Part shown: piece after piece, positions 1 to 8,691 of the stretch | Layout of the letters: each line of letters begins with the position of its first letter | Numbering within the stretch: position 1 is the stretch's first letter | Source: a bacterium | Lineage (GTDB): Bacteria > Chloroflexota > Dormibacteria > Aeolococcales > Bog-877 | Direction: 5' to 3' | Length of the DNA stretch: 64,000 nt | Assembly (NCBI GenBank): GCA_021827985.1 | Contig: JAKATL010000002.1 | Span: 1 to 64,000, forward strand | The notes under the pieces: model-generated | What the model was told of the DNA's origin: nothing | Seen by the model: only the letters and a program-made list of their open reading frames with translations | Database searches by the model: none | Made by a program: the position numbers and the translations under genes

Positions 1-1
1 G

Positions 2-67
2 GTCACCACCCCCACCCCTCTCCAGCAACGCGCCTTCAGCCTCCTCGGCATTCCCATCACCGTGTAG
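2..67 (+). CDS. C-terminal end of an unidentified protein (partial)
   Basis: The window opens inside a reading frame that encodes 21 residues and stops with TAG. Its last residues are LQQRAFSLLGIPITV. The fragment is too short to assign to a family. It lies 20 bases upstream of the clpP-like start, so the two could be adjacent genes of one transcript. Confidence 0.35.
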   Translation, partial: VTTPTPLQQRAFSLLGIPITV

Positions 68-87
68 CCAGACGACACCACCACACG

Positions 88-701
88 GTGATCTCGACTG
101 ATCTCACCCCAACTCAGGAACTTCCGGTTAAGGAGCGCGTCCTCTTCCTGGGAGAGGAGGTGGACGACCGGGTCGCCAACCTGCTGGTGGCGGAGATGCT
201 GTACCTAGAGAGTCAGGATCCCGAGAGCGAGATCCAGCTCTACATCAACTCGCCCGGTGGTATGGCCTACGCCGGCTTCGCCATCTACGACGTGATGCGG
301 CAGGTGAGCTGCCCGGTGGCCACCACCGGTATCGGGATGGGGATGTCGGCCGCGGCGATGATCCTCTGCGGCGGGGCGGCTGGCAGGCGAGTGGCGCTCC
401 CGAGCAGCAAGATCATGATCCACCAGGGACCGCGGGAACTCGCGGTGCCCCCCGCGACATGGAGATCCATCTGCGCGAGGTGCTGGCCAACACCCGGCGG
501 ATGGCGGAGATCACCGCCCACCCCTCCGGCCGACCGCTGGAACAGGTCGAGCGGGACATCGACCGGGACTACTTCCTCACCGCGGCATTTCCGCTGCCCG
601 TGACAAGGGGGCCGTGGCAGCCGCCTCCCAGTAGGACGAGGAGGCGCGCCGGCCACCGGTTGGAGGCGTCCCACGGACCGCTCGCCATGGCGTCCCCTTG
701 A
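88..701 (+). pseudogene. clpP: ClpP-like protease, frameshifted and C-terminally degraded
   Basis: The N-terminal frame (GTG start at 88) is a clear ClpP: an INSPGG segment, then GMSAAAMIL, whose Ser aligns with the catalytic Ser of the family's GQAASMGA motif, then KIMIHQG with the catalytic His. Near 424-430 the homology jumps to another frame, which reads AGTRGAPRDMEIHLREVL and later VERDIDRDYFLTA, the segment with the catalytic Asp. One missing base explains the jump. After FLTA (about 580) the usual C-terminal tail (EAxEYGxID) is gone. ClpP is normally about 190-210 residues. This is a decayed paralogue or carries sequencing errors; the lost tail favours real decay. Nothing is recognised in 702-779. 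Confidence 0.75.
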
Positions 702-779
702 TGGCTCCCGAGCGCTCTGGTGGCCCGCCCGCTATGCGCCCCCCTTGCCGGCCGCTCCGGCCCGTGCCACCGCCAGCGA

Positions 780-1448
780 TCAGGAGGGGGGCCGCCCGTG
801 CCGGGCCAGATAGGCGGCGGCCTCGGCTCGCCGGGCCACCTCCAGCTTGTCCAGGATGGTGGACACGTAATTCTTGACGGTCTTCTCGGCCAGGTGCAGC
901 TCGGCGGCGATCTCCCGGTTGGTGCGCCCGGCCGCCACCCGGCTCAGGATGCGCTCCTCCTGGGCCGAGAGGCGGGCCAGCCGCTCGTCGCGAAGCCGGC
1001 TCCTGGCCTCCCGCCACTGGTCGAGGACCGTCCTCGTCAGGGCCGGGTCCAGCAGGCTTCCCCCCGCCCCGATGGCCCGGACGGCGGCCACAATCTCCCC
1101 ACCCCGGATCTGCTTCAGGAGATAACCGGTCGCGCCGGCCATGATCGAAGCGAACAGCGCCTCGTCGTCCGCGAAGGACGTGAGCATGAGGACCTTCGTC
1201 CCGGGCCTCCGGGCCCTGATCTCCCTGGTCGCCTCAATCCCGCTCCCCGATCCCAGGCGCACGTCCATGAGAACGACATCAGGGCTGGTGCGGTCGGCCT
1301 CCCGGATCGCTGCTGCCTCGTCCCCGGCCTCGGCGACGATTTCGAACTCCCCCGAAGCGCCCAGGACCGCGCGGAGGCCATCGCGGACCAGCTCGTGGTC
1401 GTCCACCAGCATCACGCGCAACCGACGGGGAAGCGGTTGGTCAGCCAT
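780..1448 (-). CDS. NarL/DosR-type response regulator
   Basis: 222 residues. The receiver domain (about 10-125) has the acidic pair D16/D17, phosphoacceptor D62 in LMDVRLG and a Lys in YLLKQ. A LuxR-type helix-turn-helix follows (about 145-205, LSAQEERILSRVAAGRTNREIA). The ATG at 1448 is chosen because it overlaps the kinase stop by 8 bases, giving translational coupling; the longer frame upstream lies within the kinase gene. It should be phosphorylated by the adjacent kinase and act as a transcription factor. The closest known pattern is mycobacterial DosR/DevR and related NarL regulators of redox or hypoxia responses. A candidate operator lies in the gap at 3128-3143. Confidence 0.9.
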   Translation of the reverse strand: MADQPLPRRLRVMLVDDHELVRDGLRAVLGASGEFEIVAEAGDEAAAIREADRTSPDVVLMDVRLGSGSGIEATREIRARRPGTKVLMLTSFADDEALFASIMAGATGYLLKQIRGGEIVAAVRAIGAGGSLLDPALTRTVLDQWREARSRLRDERLARLSAQEERILSRVAAGRTNREIAAELHLAEKTVKNYVSTILDKLEVARRAEAAAYLARHGRPPS

Positions 1449-3051
1449 GGGGCACCACCAGCCGTAGGCGGGCGCCCTGGCCGGGTACGGAGGTGATCGC
1501 CAGCCTGCCCCCAATCCCTCGAGCTCGATCCCGCATGTTCTGCAAGCCCTGGCCGCGTCCCCGCGCCTTGCGGACGGCGAAACCTCGGCCGTCGTCGGAG
1601 ATGGTGACCACCGTGGACCTCGCGCCAGCCCGGACCCGGACCCGGCAGCTGGTGGCCTGGGCATGACGGCCGACGTTGGACAGTGCCTCTCTCGCCAGCT
1701 GTAGCAGCTCGCCCGCCTGAGCGCCGAGCCGCTCCTCCACGTCTCCCTCCACCTCCACCACTGTGCGGACGCCGCACCGATCCTGGAAATCCGCCCCCAG
1801 ACGAAGCAGGGCCTCGGACAGGCGGCTGGAGCCCAAGATTCCGGGCCGGAGCCCGAAGATGTACTGGCGCAGGTCGCCGATCACCTGATCGAGCTCCAGC
1901 ACCGCTCTTTCGAGCCGCTGGCGGGTGACCTCGTCGGCGGCCGGAGCCACAGCCTGCAATCCCATGCCGACGGCGAAGAGGGACTGGATGACCCCATCGT
2001 GGAGCTCCCGGGCGATCCTCTCCCGCTCGTCCAGCAGGGCCAGCCGCTGCCGCTCCAGCTGGCTTTGCTGGAACTCCAGCGCCACGGCGCTCTGGGCTGC
2101 CAGCGCAGCGAGCATCTCGACCACTTCTGATTCCGGCGGCGGGGCCCCGGCTGGCCCCAGGGCCAGGAGTGATCCTCGGTTCGGGCCCCCTTCCCCGAAG
2201 GGCAGGACCGCCAGCGGCGCCGTCTCTGGACCTCTGCCGGGCCGGGCCGTGGTCGGGACCTGGATCACCAGCTGGCTCCCCCGGCGGATCGCGCTGACGA
2301 CCGGATCCCGGGGGCCGGCGCCGAGCCTCCGGGTGAGGGTCCGGGCATGAGGACCAGCGGCGGCCAGCACCTCGGGTACCGGGCGGCTCCCGCCGTCCGC
2401 GCGAACCAGCAGGGACGACCCACCACCGACCAGTTCCCGACTGTGCGCGGCCACCAGCCGCAGGACAGCGGACGGCTCGCTCCCGGCCAGTGCGGCCTGA
2501 GCCACCTCCTGTAGCGCTCCCAGCCAGAGCTGTCGGGCCACTGCCCGCTCGTAGAGGGTGGCATTGGCGATGGCGACTGCGGCCTGGCCCGCGAGCACCT
2601 CCAGTGCCAGCTGGTCCTCCGCAGTGAAGGGGAGCCCGCCGCGCTTCTCGGTGAGGTAGATGCTGCCGAAGACCGTGTGGCGGACCACCACGGGCGCTCC
2701 CAGGAAGGTCCTCATGGGCGGGTGATGGGGCGGGAATCCCACTGACCTGGGGTCCGAGCCGATGTCCTCCAGGCGCAGTGGCGGCCCGGGACGGAGCAGG
2801 GCCCCGAGGATCCCCCGCCCCTCTGGCGGGCTGCCGATCCGGCGTCGCTCGCCGGAGCTGACTCCGTGGGTGATGAATTGAGAGATCCCCCCACCCGGGC
2901 CGAGAACTCCAAGCGCCCCGTAGCGAGCCTCGGTGACCCGGCAGGCGAGCTTCACGATCCGCTGCAGCAGTGACGACAGGGAGAGCTCGGAGGTGAGCGC
3001 CAGGCCCGCCTCCAGCAGCAGGTCACGGCGATCGGGGCTGGCGCTGGCCAC
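1441..3051 (-). CDS. DosS-like GAF-GAF sensor histidine kinase
   Basis: 536 residues, no membrane segments. Two GAF domains (about 10-170 and 175-325) precede a HisKA_3 dimerisation segment with phosphoacceptor H351 in RELHDGVIQSL and an HATPase_c domain (REALSNVGRHA, SDDGRGF, GQGLQNMRDRA). GAF-A contains GFPPHHPPMRTFLG (about 105-118) and IYLTEKRGG, a stretch very like mycobacterial DosS/DosT, whose GAF-A carries the haem-ligating His. A haem-based sensor of O2, NO, CO or redox state is therefore plausible; haem binding itself cannot be seen from sequence. It forms an operon with the response regulator and is divergent from the polyferredoxin gene. Confidence 0.88.
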   Translation of the reverse strand: MASASPDRRDLLLEAGLALTSELSLSSLLQRIVKLACRVTEARYGALGVLGPGGGISQFITHGVSSGERRRIGSPPEGRGILGALLRPGPPLRLEDIGSDPRSVGFPPHHPPMRTFLGAPVVVRHTVFGSIYLTEKRGGLPFTAEDQLALEVLAGQAAVAIANATLYERAVARQLWLGALQEVAQAALAGSEPSAVLRLVAAHSRELVGGGSSLLVRADGGSRPVPEVLAAAGPHARTLTRRLGAGPRDPVVSAIRRGSQLVIQVPTTARPGRGPETAPLAVLPFGEGGPNRGSLLALGPAGAPPPESEVVEMLAALAAQSAVALEFQQSQLERQRLALLDERERIARELHDGVIQSLFAVGMGLQAVAPAADEVTRQRLERAVLELDQVIGDLRQYIFGLRPGILGSSRLSEALLRLGADFQDRCGVRTVVEVEGDVEERLGAQAGELLQLAREALSNVGRHAQATSCRVRVRAGARSTVVTISDDGRGFAVRKARGRGQGLQNMRDRARGIGGRLAITSVPGQGARLRLVVPHG

Positions 3052-3077
3052 TGGATAGAGCAGAACTGTAGCAGCGG

Positions 3078-3122
3078 GGCAGGGCCGAAGGTCCCGAAAT
3101 TGGCGGGACCTTCGGCCCTGCC
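3078..3122. repeat. Perfect 19-bp inverted repeat between divergent genes
   Basis: The arms 3078-3096 and 3104-3122 are exact reverse complements separated by AAATTGG. The core GGTCCCG / CGGGACC is extended outward by AAGG and CCTT. It lies 27 bases upstream of the kinase start and 69 bases before the polyferredoxin start, in the 139-bp divergent region, so it is more likely an operator or 5'-leader hairpin than a terminator. Confidence 0.7.
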
Positions 3123-3127
3123 GCTTC

Positions 3128-3143
3128 TAGGGGATATCCCCTA
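3128..3143. promoter_or_regulatory. 16-bp perfect palindrome, candidate operator
   Basis: TAGGGGATATCCCCTA reads the same on both strands. It lies 47 bases before the polyferredoxin ATG and 76 bases before the kinase ATG. Position and symmetry suit a dimeric NarL/DosR-type regulator, but it is not the mycobacterial DosR box (GGGACTWWAGTCCC), so the assignment to the adjacent regulator is an inference. Confidence 0.5.
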
Positions 3144-3190
3144 CCGTCACCGGTGGAATCCCTCGAGTGCCACAGGAGGTGCATCCCACA

Positions 3191-4741
3191 ATGGCCCTGC
3201 CGCTGAAGGAACTCCCGGTCCGCGACCTACCCAGCCGGGTGCGCCAGCCCTCCCGAGCGGGGCTGGAGGCCCATTTCGGGCCGACCGATCCACAGGTCGA
3301 CATCTCCCGCGATCCCAGGGTGCGGCGCCTGCTGCGCAGCCGCCCCTTCCAGTTCATGCTGATCCTGCCCAACCAGATCATCTTCTGGCTGGTGATCGTG
3401 ACTGGCCTGGTGGGCATCCTGGCGCCCACCCACAACTTCGCCACCGTGATCACCTGGTACATCTGGTTCTGCGCCGTGTTCCTGCTCATGGTGGGGATCG
3501 GCCGCGGCTGGTGCGTCATGTGTCCCTTCGGCGGCTTCGCTGAGTGGGTACAGCGCCACACGTTCTGGAAGCGTCACGCCATCTCCATCGGCCTTCACCT
3601 GCGCTGGCCAGAGCGGCTCACCAAGTGGGCGCTGCTGCCCTCGGTGGCCATGTTCCTCGGCCTCACCTGGTTCGAGGAGTACTTCAACATCGCCGGTCCC
3701 GGCGATCCTCGGTTCACCAGCTTCCTGGTCTTCTTCGTGATCGGCTCGGCGCTCATCACCTTCCTCCTCTTCGAGCGGCGCACCTTCTGCCGCTACCTCT
3801 GCCCGCTCACGGCCCTGATCGGGACCGTGGGCTCCACCGGAATGGTGGCCGGGATGCGCACCCGCGACCGGGAGCGCTGCCTGACCTGCCCCACCAAGGA
3901 CTGCATGCGGGGCAGCGAGCGTGGCTACCCCTGCCCCTGGTACGAGTGGCCGGGGAGCGCCACCTCCAACCTGATGTGCGGGCTGTGCACCGAATGCATC
4001 AAGAACTGCCCCTACGACAACGTTGGGGTCTACGTCCAGAAGCCGCTCACCTCGGTCGTGGCGCCGGTGCGCCGCCGGGTCGATGTGGCCTGGGCGGTGG
4101 CCATCCTGTTCGGGCTGGTGATCTTCCAGCAGGTGAACGCGCTGCCCTTCTACGCACCTCTGGACCGCTGGCTCAACCTGCACACCGGGTTCCCCGGCTA
4201 CCCCAACCCGGTCGACTACCTGGCGATCATCGGTTTGGTCGCCCTCCTGGTGGCCGCCTACGCCTTCGGGGTGCGGGAGCTCTTGGCCAAGCGCAGCGTC
4301 GCCCTGGTGAGGTCCCTGCGCCGCGTGCCGGGAAGGGCCGGCTCCTTCACCAGCTGGTTCGCTCCTCTCGCCTATGGGTTCATCCCCCTCATGGCTGCGG
4401 ACTACCTCGCCCGCCAGTTGCCGCGGTTCTGGTACCACGCGCCCCGGATCGTCCCCGCCATCTCGGATCCCTTCGGGTTCGGCTGGAACCTCTTCGGGAC
4501 GGCCCACTCCTCCCTCTACAACCTGCACCTCCTGACCCCGCAGGGGGTGGTCATCAGCCAGGTGGTGGTCACCGCCATCGGCACCCTGGGCGCCGCGTAC
4601 GCCACCTGGCGGATCTCGGGGCGCGACCTGGCGCCCCTCACCTCCCGGTTGGCCAGCCTGAGGCTGATCGGCACCTCCGCGGTGGTGGTTGCCGGCCTCG
4701 GTGTGGCGGCTCTCTACGTGGCCATGGGTGGGATCCAGTGA
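3191..4741 (+). CDS. NapH/NosR/CcoG-like membrane polyferredoxin
   Basis: 516 residues. Several hydrophobic helices surround cysteine motifs typical of the Fer4_5/NapH family: GWCVMCPFGG, CRYLCPLTALIG, CLTCPTKDC and CGLCTECIKNCP. More membrane segments follow towards the C-terminus. The ATG at 3191 is preceded by AGGAGGT (3173-3179). Such proteins carry [4Fe-4S] clusters and move electrons between the quinone pool and soluble partners. The next gene is a ferredoxin-flavoprotein fusion, which suggests an electron-transfer pair. The exact reaction is unknown. It lacks the N-terminal FMN-binding domain of true NosR. Confidence 0.82.
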   Translation: MALPLKELPVRDLPSRVRQPSRAGLEAHFGPTDPQVDISRDPRVRRLLRSRPFQFMLILPNQIIFWLVIVTGLVGILAPTHNFATVITWYIWFCAVFLLMVGIGRGWCVMCPFGGFAEWVQRHTFWKRHAISIGLHLRWPERLTKWALLPSVAMFLGLTWFEEYFNIAGPGDPRFTSFLVFFVIGSALITFLLFERRTFCRYLCPLTALIGTVGSTGMVAGMRTRDRERCLTCPTKDCMRGSERGYPCPWYEWPGSATSNLMCGLCTECIKNCPYDNVGVYVQKPLTSVVAPVRRRVDVAWAVAILFGLVIFQQVNALPFYAPLDRWLNLHTGFPGYPNPVDYLAIIGLVALLVAAYAFGVRELLAKRSVALVRSLRRVPGRAGSFTSWFAPLAYGFIPLMAADYLARQLPRFWYHAPRIVPAISDPFGFGWNLFGTAHSSLYNLHLLTPQGVVISQVVVTAIGTLGAAYATWRISGRDLAPLTSRLASLRLIGTSAVVVAGLGVAALYVAMGGIQ

Positions 4742-4772
4742 CGCCCGCGGGAGCAAGGTGGGGGAGCCTCAG

Positions 4773-6599
4773 ATGAGTGTCGATCTCCGGGAGGGAACCG
4801 GGTCCGCGCTGGCAGCTCCGGCCCGGCACGCTGAGGTGCGGGTGGACAGCGAGCGCTGCGTCGGCTGCCAGGAGTGTGTCGTGCGCTGCCCCACGGGGGC
4901 GCTGGATTTGGACCAGGAGCGGTGGATCGCCCGCGCCGACGACCGCCTCTGTGTCGGCTGCCGGCAGTGCCAGCGGGTATGCCCCTACTCCGCCATCTTT
5001 GTAAAGGGCCCCACGGTGGTCGGGCCGCGGCACGTGTCTCTCACCCTGTATCCCAGCCGCCTGCGCGGCAACACCACTGAGGTGAGGCGGGGGTTCAGCA
5101 CCTGGAAGGACGCCCTGCGCGAGGCCGATCGGTGCCTCGCCTGTCCGGATCCGACCTGCCTCGAGGGATGCCCGGCGCACAACGACATCCCCCGCTTCAT
5201 CGCCGCCATCCGGGAACGGGACCTGCAGGGAGCACACGCGGTCCTGCGCGAGACCTCGGTCCTGCCGGACATCTGCAGCCGGGTCTGTGACCAGAGCGTC
5301 CAGTGCGAAGGGGCCTGCACCTGGGCCCTGGCGGGCGGGGAGCCGGTGGCCATAGGGCTGCTGGAAAGGTTCGTCACGGAACGAGCGCCGGTGCCCCCTC
5401 CCCAGGTGGGAGTGCCCACCTCCAACCCGCTCAAGGTGGCGGTGGTGGGTTCAGGGCCTGCCGGCTGCGCCGCGGCCTGGGAGCTGCTGGAAGCGGGGGC
5501 CAGAGTGACCATGTACGAGAAGGACGCCGAGCCAGGCGGGGTCCCGAGATGGGGCGTCCCCGACTTCACCCTCCCCAACGATGTCGCGCGTCGGCCGGTG
5601 CTGGCCCTCCAGGAGGCGGGACTGGAGCTGAGGACCGGGTGCTCTGTAGGCGTCGACGTCACCCTGGCCCAGCTGCTGGAGGAGCACGACGCACTCCTCC
5701 TCGCCCACGGAGCGAGCATTCCACTGATCCCGCCGGTGCCGGGAAGGGAGCTCTCTGGAGTCGAGGACGCCACCACCTTTCTCTGGCGGGCGAAGCGGGC
5801 CCTGGAATCGGGGACCACGTTGCCCGAGCTGGGGCCGGGAGCGCGGGTTCTGGTGGTCGGTGGAGGCAACACGGCCATGGACGTGGCGCGCAGCGTCCGC
5901 CGCCTGGGAGCGGAGGTGACCGCTGTGGAGTGGATGGATGAGCGGTTCACCAGGGTGAGGCGGGATGAGCTGGCCGAGGCCAGGGAGGAGGGGGTCGAGG
6001 TCCGTTTCTCCACAACCCTCGAGCGGCTGGAGGGTGACGCCCTGGGGGTATCGGCGGCCTGGCTGCGCCCCACGGTGCAGCGCCGGGTCGGCGACCGCCC
6101 CAAGATCGCGGGTGGCAAGCCGGAACGCCTCAGCGTGAACCGGGTCGTCTTTGCCCTGGGCTATAGAGTGGACTCAGCGGTCGCGGCGTCCCTGGTCAAC
6201 CTACCGCTGCCGCCGGTCGACCTCAGAAAGGCGATTCCGCCCCGCCGATGGCTGGCGAGCGGGATCCTCGCCGGAGGTTCGGTGGGGCCCCTGGCCCTGG
6301 CCCGCGAGGTGACGCTGGCGGCGGCCGAGTCGCCTGCGCAGCGGAGTGGGTGGCTGAAAGCCCGCCGCGGTTCGGCGGGGAACGTCCCGGGAGGGAGGGC
6401 GGGGTGGTGGACCTGGCTCTGGAGGGAGCAAGGGGTGGTGGGACTGGATGCCGCCGGGGCCCCGAGGGGGGAGAGGGTGTGGGCCGTGGGGGACGCTCTG
6501 GTGGGGCCCTCCACCGTGGTCGGCGCCATGGCCCAGGGACGCGAGGCGGCGAAGGCTATCCTGGCCGGCTGCCGGCCCCGGGCGGAGTCCCCCATGTGA
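4773..6599 (+). CDS. Ferredoxin-GltD fusion oxidoreductase
   Basis: 608 residues. Two N-terminal [4Fe-4S] motifs (CVGCQECVVRCP, CVGCRQCQRVCP; about 28-75) are followed by a GltD-like module: the extra cysteine domain (CLACPDPTCLEGCP), an FAD-binding GxGxxG (VAVVGSGPAGCAAAWEL) and an NAD(P)H-binding VLVVGGGNTAMDVARSVRRL. This resembles the glutamate synthase small-subunit / NfnB superfamily. No glutamate synthase large subunit is nearby, so it is better described as an NAD(P)H:ferredoxin-type oxidoreductase serving the preceding polyferredoxin. The ATG at 4773 has an upstream purine-rich site (GGTGGGGGAG). The stop overlaps the next start. Confidence 0.85.
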   Translation: MSVDLREGTGSALAAPARHAEVRVDSERCVGCQECVVRCPTGALDLDQERWIARADDRLCVGCRQCQRVCPYSAIFVKGPTVVGPRHVSLTLYPSRLRGNTTEVRRGFSTWKDALREADRCLACPDPTCLEGCPAHNDIPRFIAAIRERDLQGAHAVLRETSVLPDICSRVCDQSVQCEGACTWALAGGEPVAIGLLERFVTERAPVPPPQVGVPTSNPLKVAVVGSGPAGCAAAWELLEAGARVTMYEKDAEPGGVPRWGVPDFTLPNDVARRPVLALQEAGLELRTGCSVGVDVTLAQLLEEHDALLLAHGASIPLIPPVPGRELSGVEDATTFLWRAKRALESGTTLPELGPGARVLVVGGGNTAMDVARSVRRLGAEVTAVEWMDERFTRVRRDELAEAREEGVEVRFSTTLERLEGDALGVSAAWLRPTVQRRVGDRPKIAGGKPERLSVNRVVFALGYRVDSAVAASLVNLPLPPVDLRKAIPPRRWLASGILAGGSVGPLALAREVTLAAAESPAQRSGWLKARRGSAGNVPGGRAGWWTWLWREQGVVGLDAAGAPRGERVWAVGDALVGPSTVVGAMAQGREAAKAILAGCRPRAESPM

Positions 6600-8140
6600 G
6601 CGCGGCCACCGAGCCGGGGTCCGGGGTGCCACCGGTACCGACCTTCCGGGAGATCCTGGGATCGGTGCTGAGACCGCCGCTCCGAGACCACCGGTTCTGG
6701 GTGATCCAGGCGCTCATCCTGGCCATCGTGTCCGGGCATCTGGCCCTGGACCTGCGCGGGGCCAGCCTCCCCGGTGGCATACCCGACTACCCGACAGTGG
6801 GGCTCTTCCTTCTGCCCGTGATCTATGCCGCGCTCCGTTTTGGCCTGGGCGGCGCCTGCGCCAGCGCCGCCTGGGGGACGGTCCTCATGCTGCCTGACCT
6901 GGTGGTCCTGGACTCGCGCTTCGACCTATGGGGTGATGGCACGCTGCTGGCCATATCCTGCGTTGTGGCCGTGGCCGTTGGTCAACGGGTGGAGCGGGAG
7001 GCTTCCGCCCGCCGGGGGATGGGTGCCGCCCTGGCCGCCCACCGGGCCGCTGAAGCACGCTTCCGGGCAATTTTCGAGGCCTCTTCAGTGCCGGCGCTGG
7101 TGGTGGACGCGAGCGGCCGGCTGCGCCAGAGCAACCCCGCCGCAGCAGAGCTGTTCGGGAGCCGGCTCGAGCAGGGCGGCCTGGCGGAGTTGATCGGAAG
7201 GGAGTCCAGCGCGAGCCTCCTCGGTGGCTCACCGCCCTCCGAGCTGGTGTTCACCTCAGCCTCCCAGGCGGAGCTGGTGTTGCACCCCCTGCTGACCAAG
7301 CTGCGCGATGAAGGAGCGGGTGACCTGTTCCAGGTCGCCTTCCAGGACGTCACCAAGGAGGCCGAGCGCCAGCGGTTGACGGCGGCGTACGCGGCCCAGG
7401 CCAGGCAGGCGCAGGAGGACGACCGGGAACGCCTCGCCCGGGACATCCACGATGAACCTCTGCAGACGCTGATCTACCTCGCCCGGCGCCTGGAGGCCGT
7501 GGGCCACCGGGAGGGTCAGCCCGAGTCGTCGCGTGATGAGCTGGAAGCCTTGCGGGTGGGGATCCTGGGCGTCGTGGCCGAGTTGCGCCGGTTGGCCGAC
7601 AGTCTCCGCCCTCCGGCGCTGGATGATCTGGGCCTGGAGACCTCCCTTCGCCAGCTGGCCAAGGCCTTCGCCGCCCGCACCGGACTGGGCACGACGGTGT
7701 CCACCAGGGGCACGGAACTTCCCCTGGACCGGGAGCGCAGGACCGATGTCTACCGAGTCGTCCAGGAAGCGCTCGGCAACGTGGAGCGCCATGCTGCATC
7801 GACGAGGGTGTTGGTGAGGATCATCTTCACCCGGACGGCCCTGCGGGTCCTGGTCGTCGACGATGGCCGGGGCTTTTCCCTGGACTCCCCGCCCCCCGGC
7901 CGGGGAATGGTGGCGATGCGAGAGCGTGCGGCGCTGGCGGGGGGTCGCGTCGACATAAGGTCGCGTCCCGGGCACGGTACAGCCGTCCGAGTCACGGTGC
8001 CGATCGGCGGCGCCCGCGAGTCTGTGAGCGGGCCAAGAAGGGAGCCACCGCTGGCACCTGCCGCTGCCCGCAGACCTCCGCTGCCCACTTCTCGCGACGC
8101 CATGGGCGGCACGGACTTTGCCATCGCGGCCCAGGCCTGA
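6596..8140 (+). CDS. Membrane PAS sensor histidine kinase
   Basis: 514 residues from a GTG that overlaps the preceding stop. The first 140 residues hold three or four hydrophobic helices. A PAS-like domain follows (about 155-255), then HisKA_3 with the phosphoacceptor His in ARDIHDEPLQTLIYL and an HATPase_c domain (VQEALGNVERHA, VDDGRGFSL, GRGMVAMRERAAL). No response regulator follows, so its partner may be the NarL-type regulator at 780-1448 or one outside the window. It shares the operon with the polyferredoxin and GltD fusion and may sense their redox output. The tail after residue 470 is low in complexity and probably disordered. Confidence 0.82.
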   Translation: MSAATEPGSGVPPVPTFREILGSVLRPPLRDHRFWVIQALILAIVSGHLALDLRGASLPGGIPDYPTVGLFLLPVIYAALRFGLGGACASAAWGTVLMLPDLVVLDSRFDLWGDGTLLAISCVVAVAVGQRVEREASARRGMGAALAAHRAAEARFRAIFEASSVPALVVDASGRLRQSNPAAAELFGSRLEQGGLAELIGRESSASLLGGSPPSELVFTSASQAELVLHPLLTKLRDEGAGDLFQVAFQDVTKEAERQRLTAAYAAQARQAQEDDRERLARDIHDEPLQTLIYLARRLEAVGHREGQPESSRDELEALRVGILGVVAELRRLADSLRPPALDDLGLETSLRQLAKAFAARTGLGTTVSTRGTELPLDRERRTDVYRVVQEALGNVERHAASTRVLVRIIFTRTALRVLVVDDGRGFSLDSPPPGRGMVAMRERAALAGGRVDIRSRPGHGTAVRVTVPIGGARESVSGPRREPPLAPAAARRPPLPTSRDAMGGTDFAIAAQA

Positions 8141-8141
8141 G

Positions 8142-8669
8142 ATGTTCCTGCGCTACTACTGTGAGCTGGCCCAGGGCTTCGAGGCCACTGCGGACCGCCT
8201 TCTCGAGGCGCCCGAGAGCTGGCTGCCGGTGCTTGCCAGCAGCGCCAGTGCCCGGGCCGAACTGCTGTTGGCAGAGGTCGGCTTCGGCCTGGTGGGTCGG
8301 CGGGTGGGAAAGCACGTGCGGGTCCGCTTGGGAACGGCGATGAGATCTCCTGGCCGGCTGGTGCTGCCGCTCACCTGGCTGGCCACAGGCCCCTCCTCCC
8401 TGTTCCCCGCGTTCGAAGGAGAGCTGGAGGTGGGAGCCATGGGAAGCGGGTGGAGCCAGCTGGTGATCAGCGTGAACTACAGGCCGCCCCTGGGCGCGGT
8501 GGGCAAGACCTTCGACCGCCTCGCCCTCCACCGGGTGGCGGAGGCCACCATCAAGGACTTTCTGGATCGGGCTGCCATCCGCCTGGCTGGTGAGGAGCGG
8601 GCCCTGCCCGACAAAGGTCCGCTTCCCTCACGGCGGCAACCGAGGCACCGGGCGGCGGCCTCTCCCTGA
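8142..8669 (+). CDS. Small SRPBCC-like protein of unknown function
   Basis: 175 residues; the ATG begins one base after the kinase stop. There is no signal peptide or membrane segment. Alternating strands in the middle (RLVLPLTWLATG, LEVGAMGSGWSQLVISVNY) and a long C-terminal helix (VAEATIKDFLDRAAIRLAG) resemble polyketide-cyclase/START-like SRPBCC proteins, a fold impression rather than a family match. The operon position suggests a link with the upstream kinase. Confidence 0.55.
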   Translation: MFLRYYCELAQGFEATADRLLEAPESWLPVLASSASARAELLLAEVGFGLVGRRVGKHVRVRLGTAMRSPGRLVLPLTWLATGPSSLFPAFEGELEVGAMGSGWSQLVISVNYRPPLGAVGKTFDRLALHRVAEATIKDFLDRAAIRLAGEERALPDKGPLPSRRQPRHRAAASP

Positions 8670-8691
8670 GGCGGTTGGGGAGGTGCCCAGG

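Noticed and set aside
3078-3122. Rho-independent terminator
   Set aside because: It lies between two divergent genes, so neither ends there, and no T-run follows.
3227-4756. A 509-residue minus-strand frame
   Set aside because: Antisense shadow of the polyferredoxin gene, whose cysteine motifs and ribosome site are clear.
6248-6595. N-terminal extension of the second histidine kinase
   Set aside because: This stretch lies within the ferredoxin-GltD gene; the GTG at 6596 overlapping its stop is the natural start.
4773-6599. Glutamate synthase small subunit
   Set aside because: No large subunit is nearby and the N-terminal double ferredoxin plus polyferredoxin neighbour indicate a different electron-transfer role.
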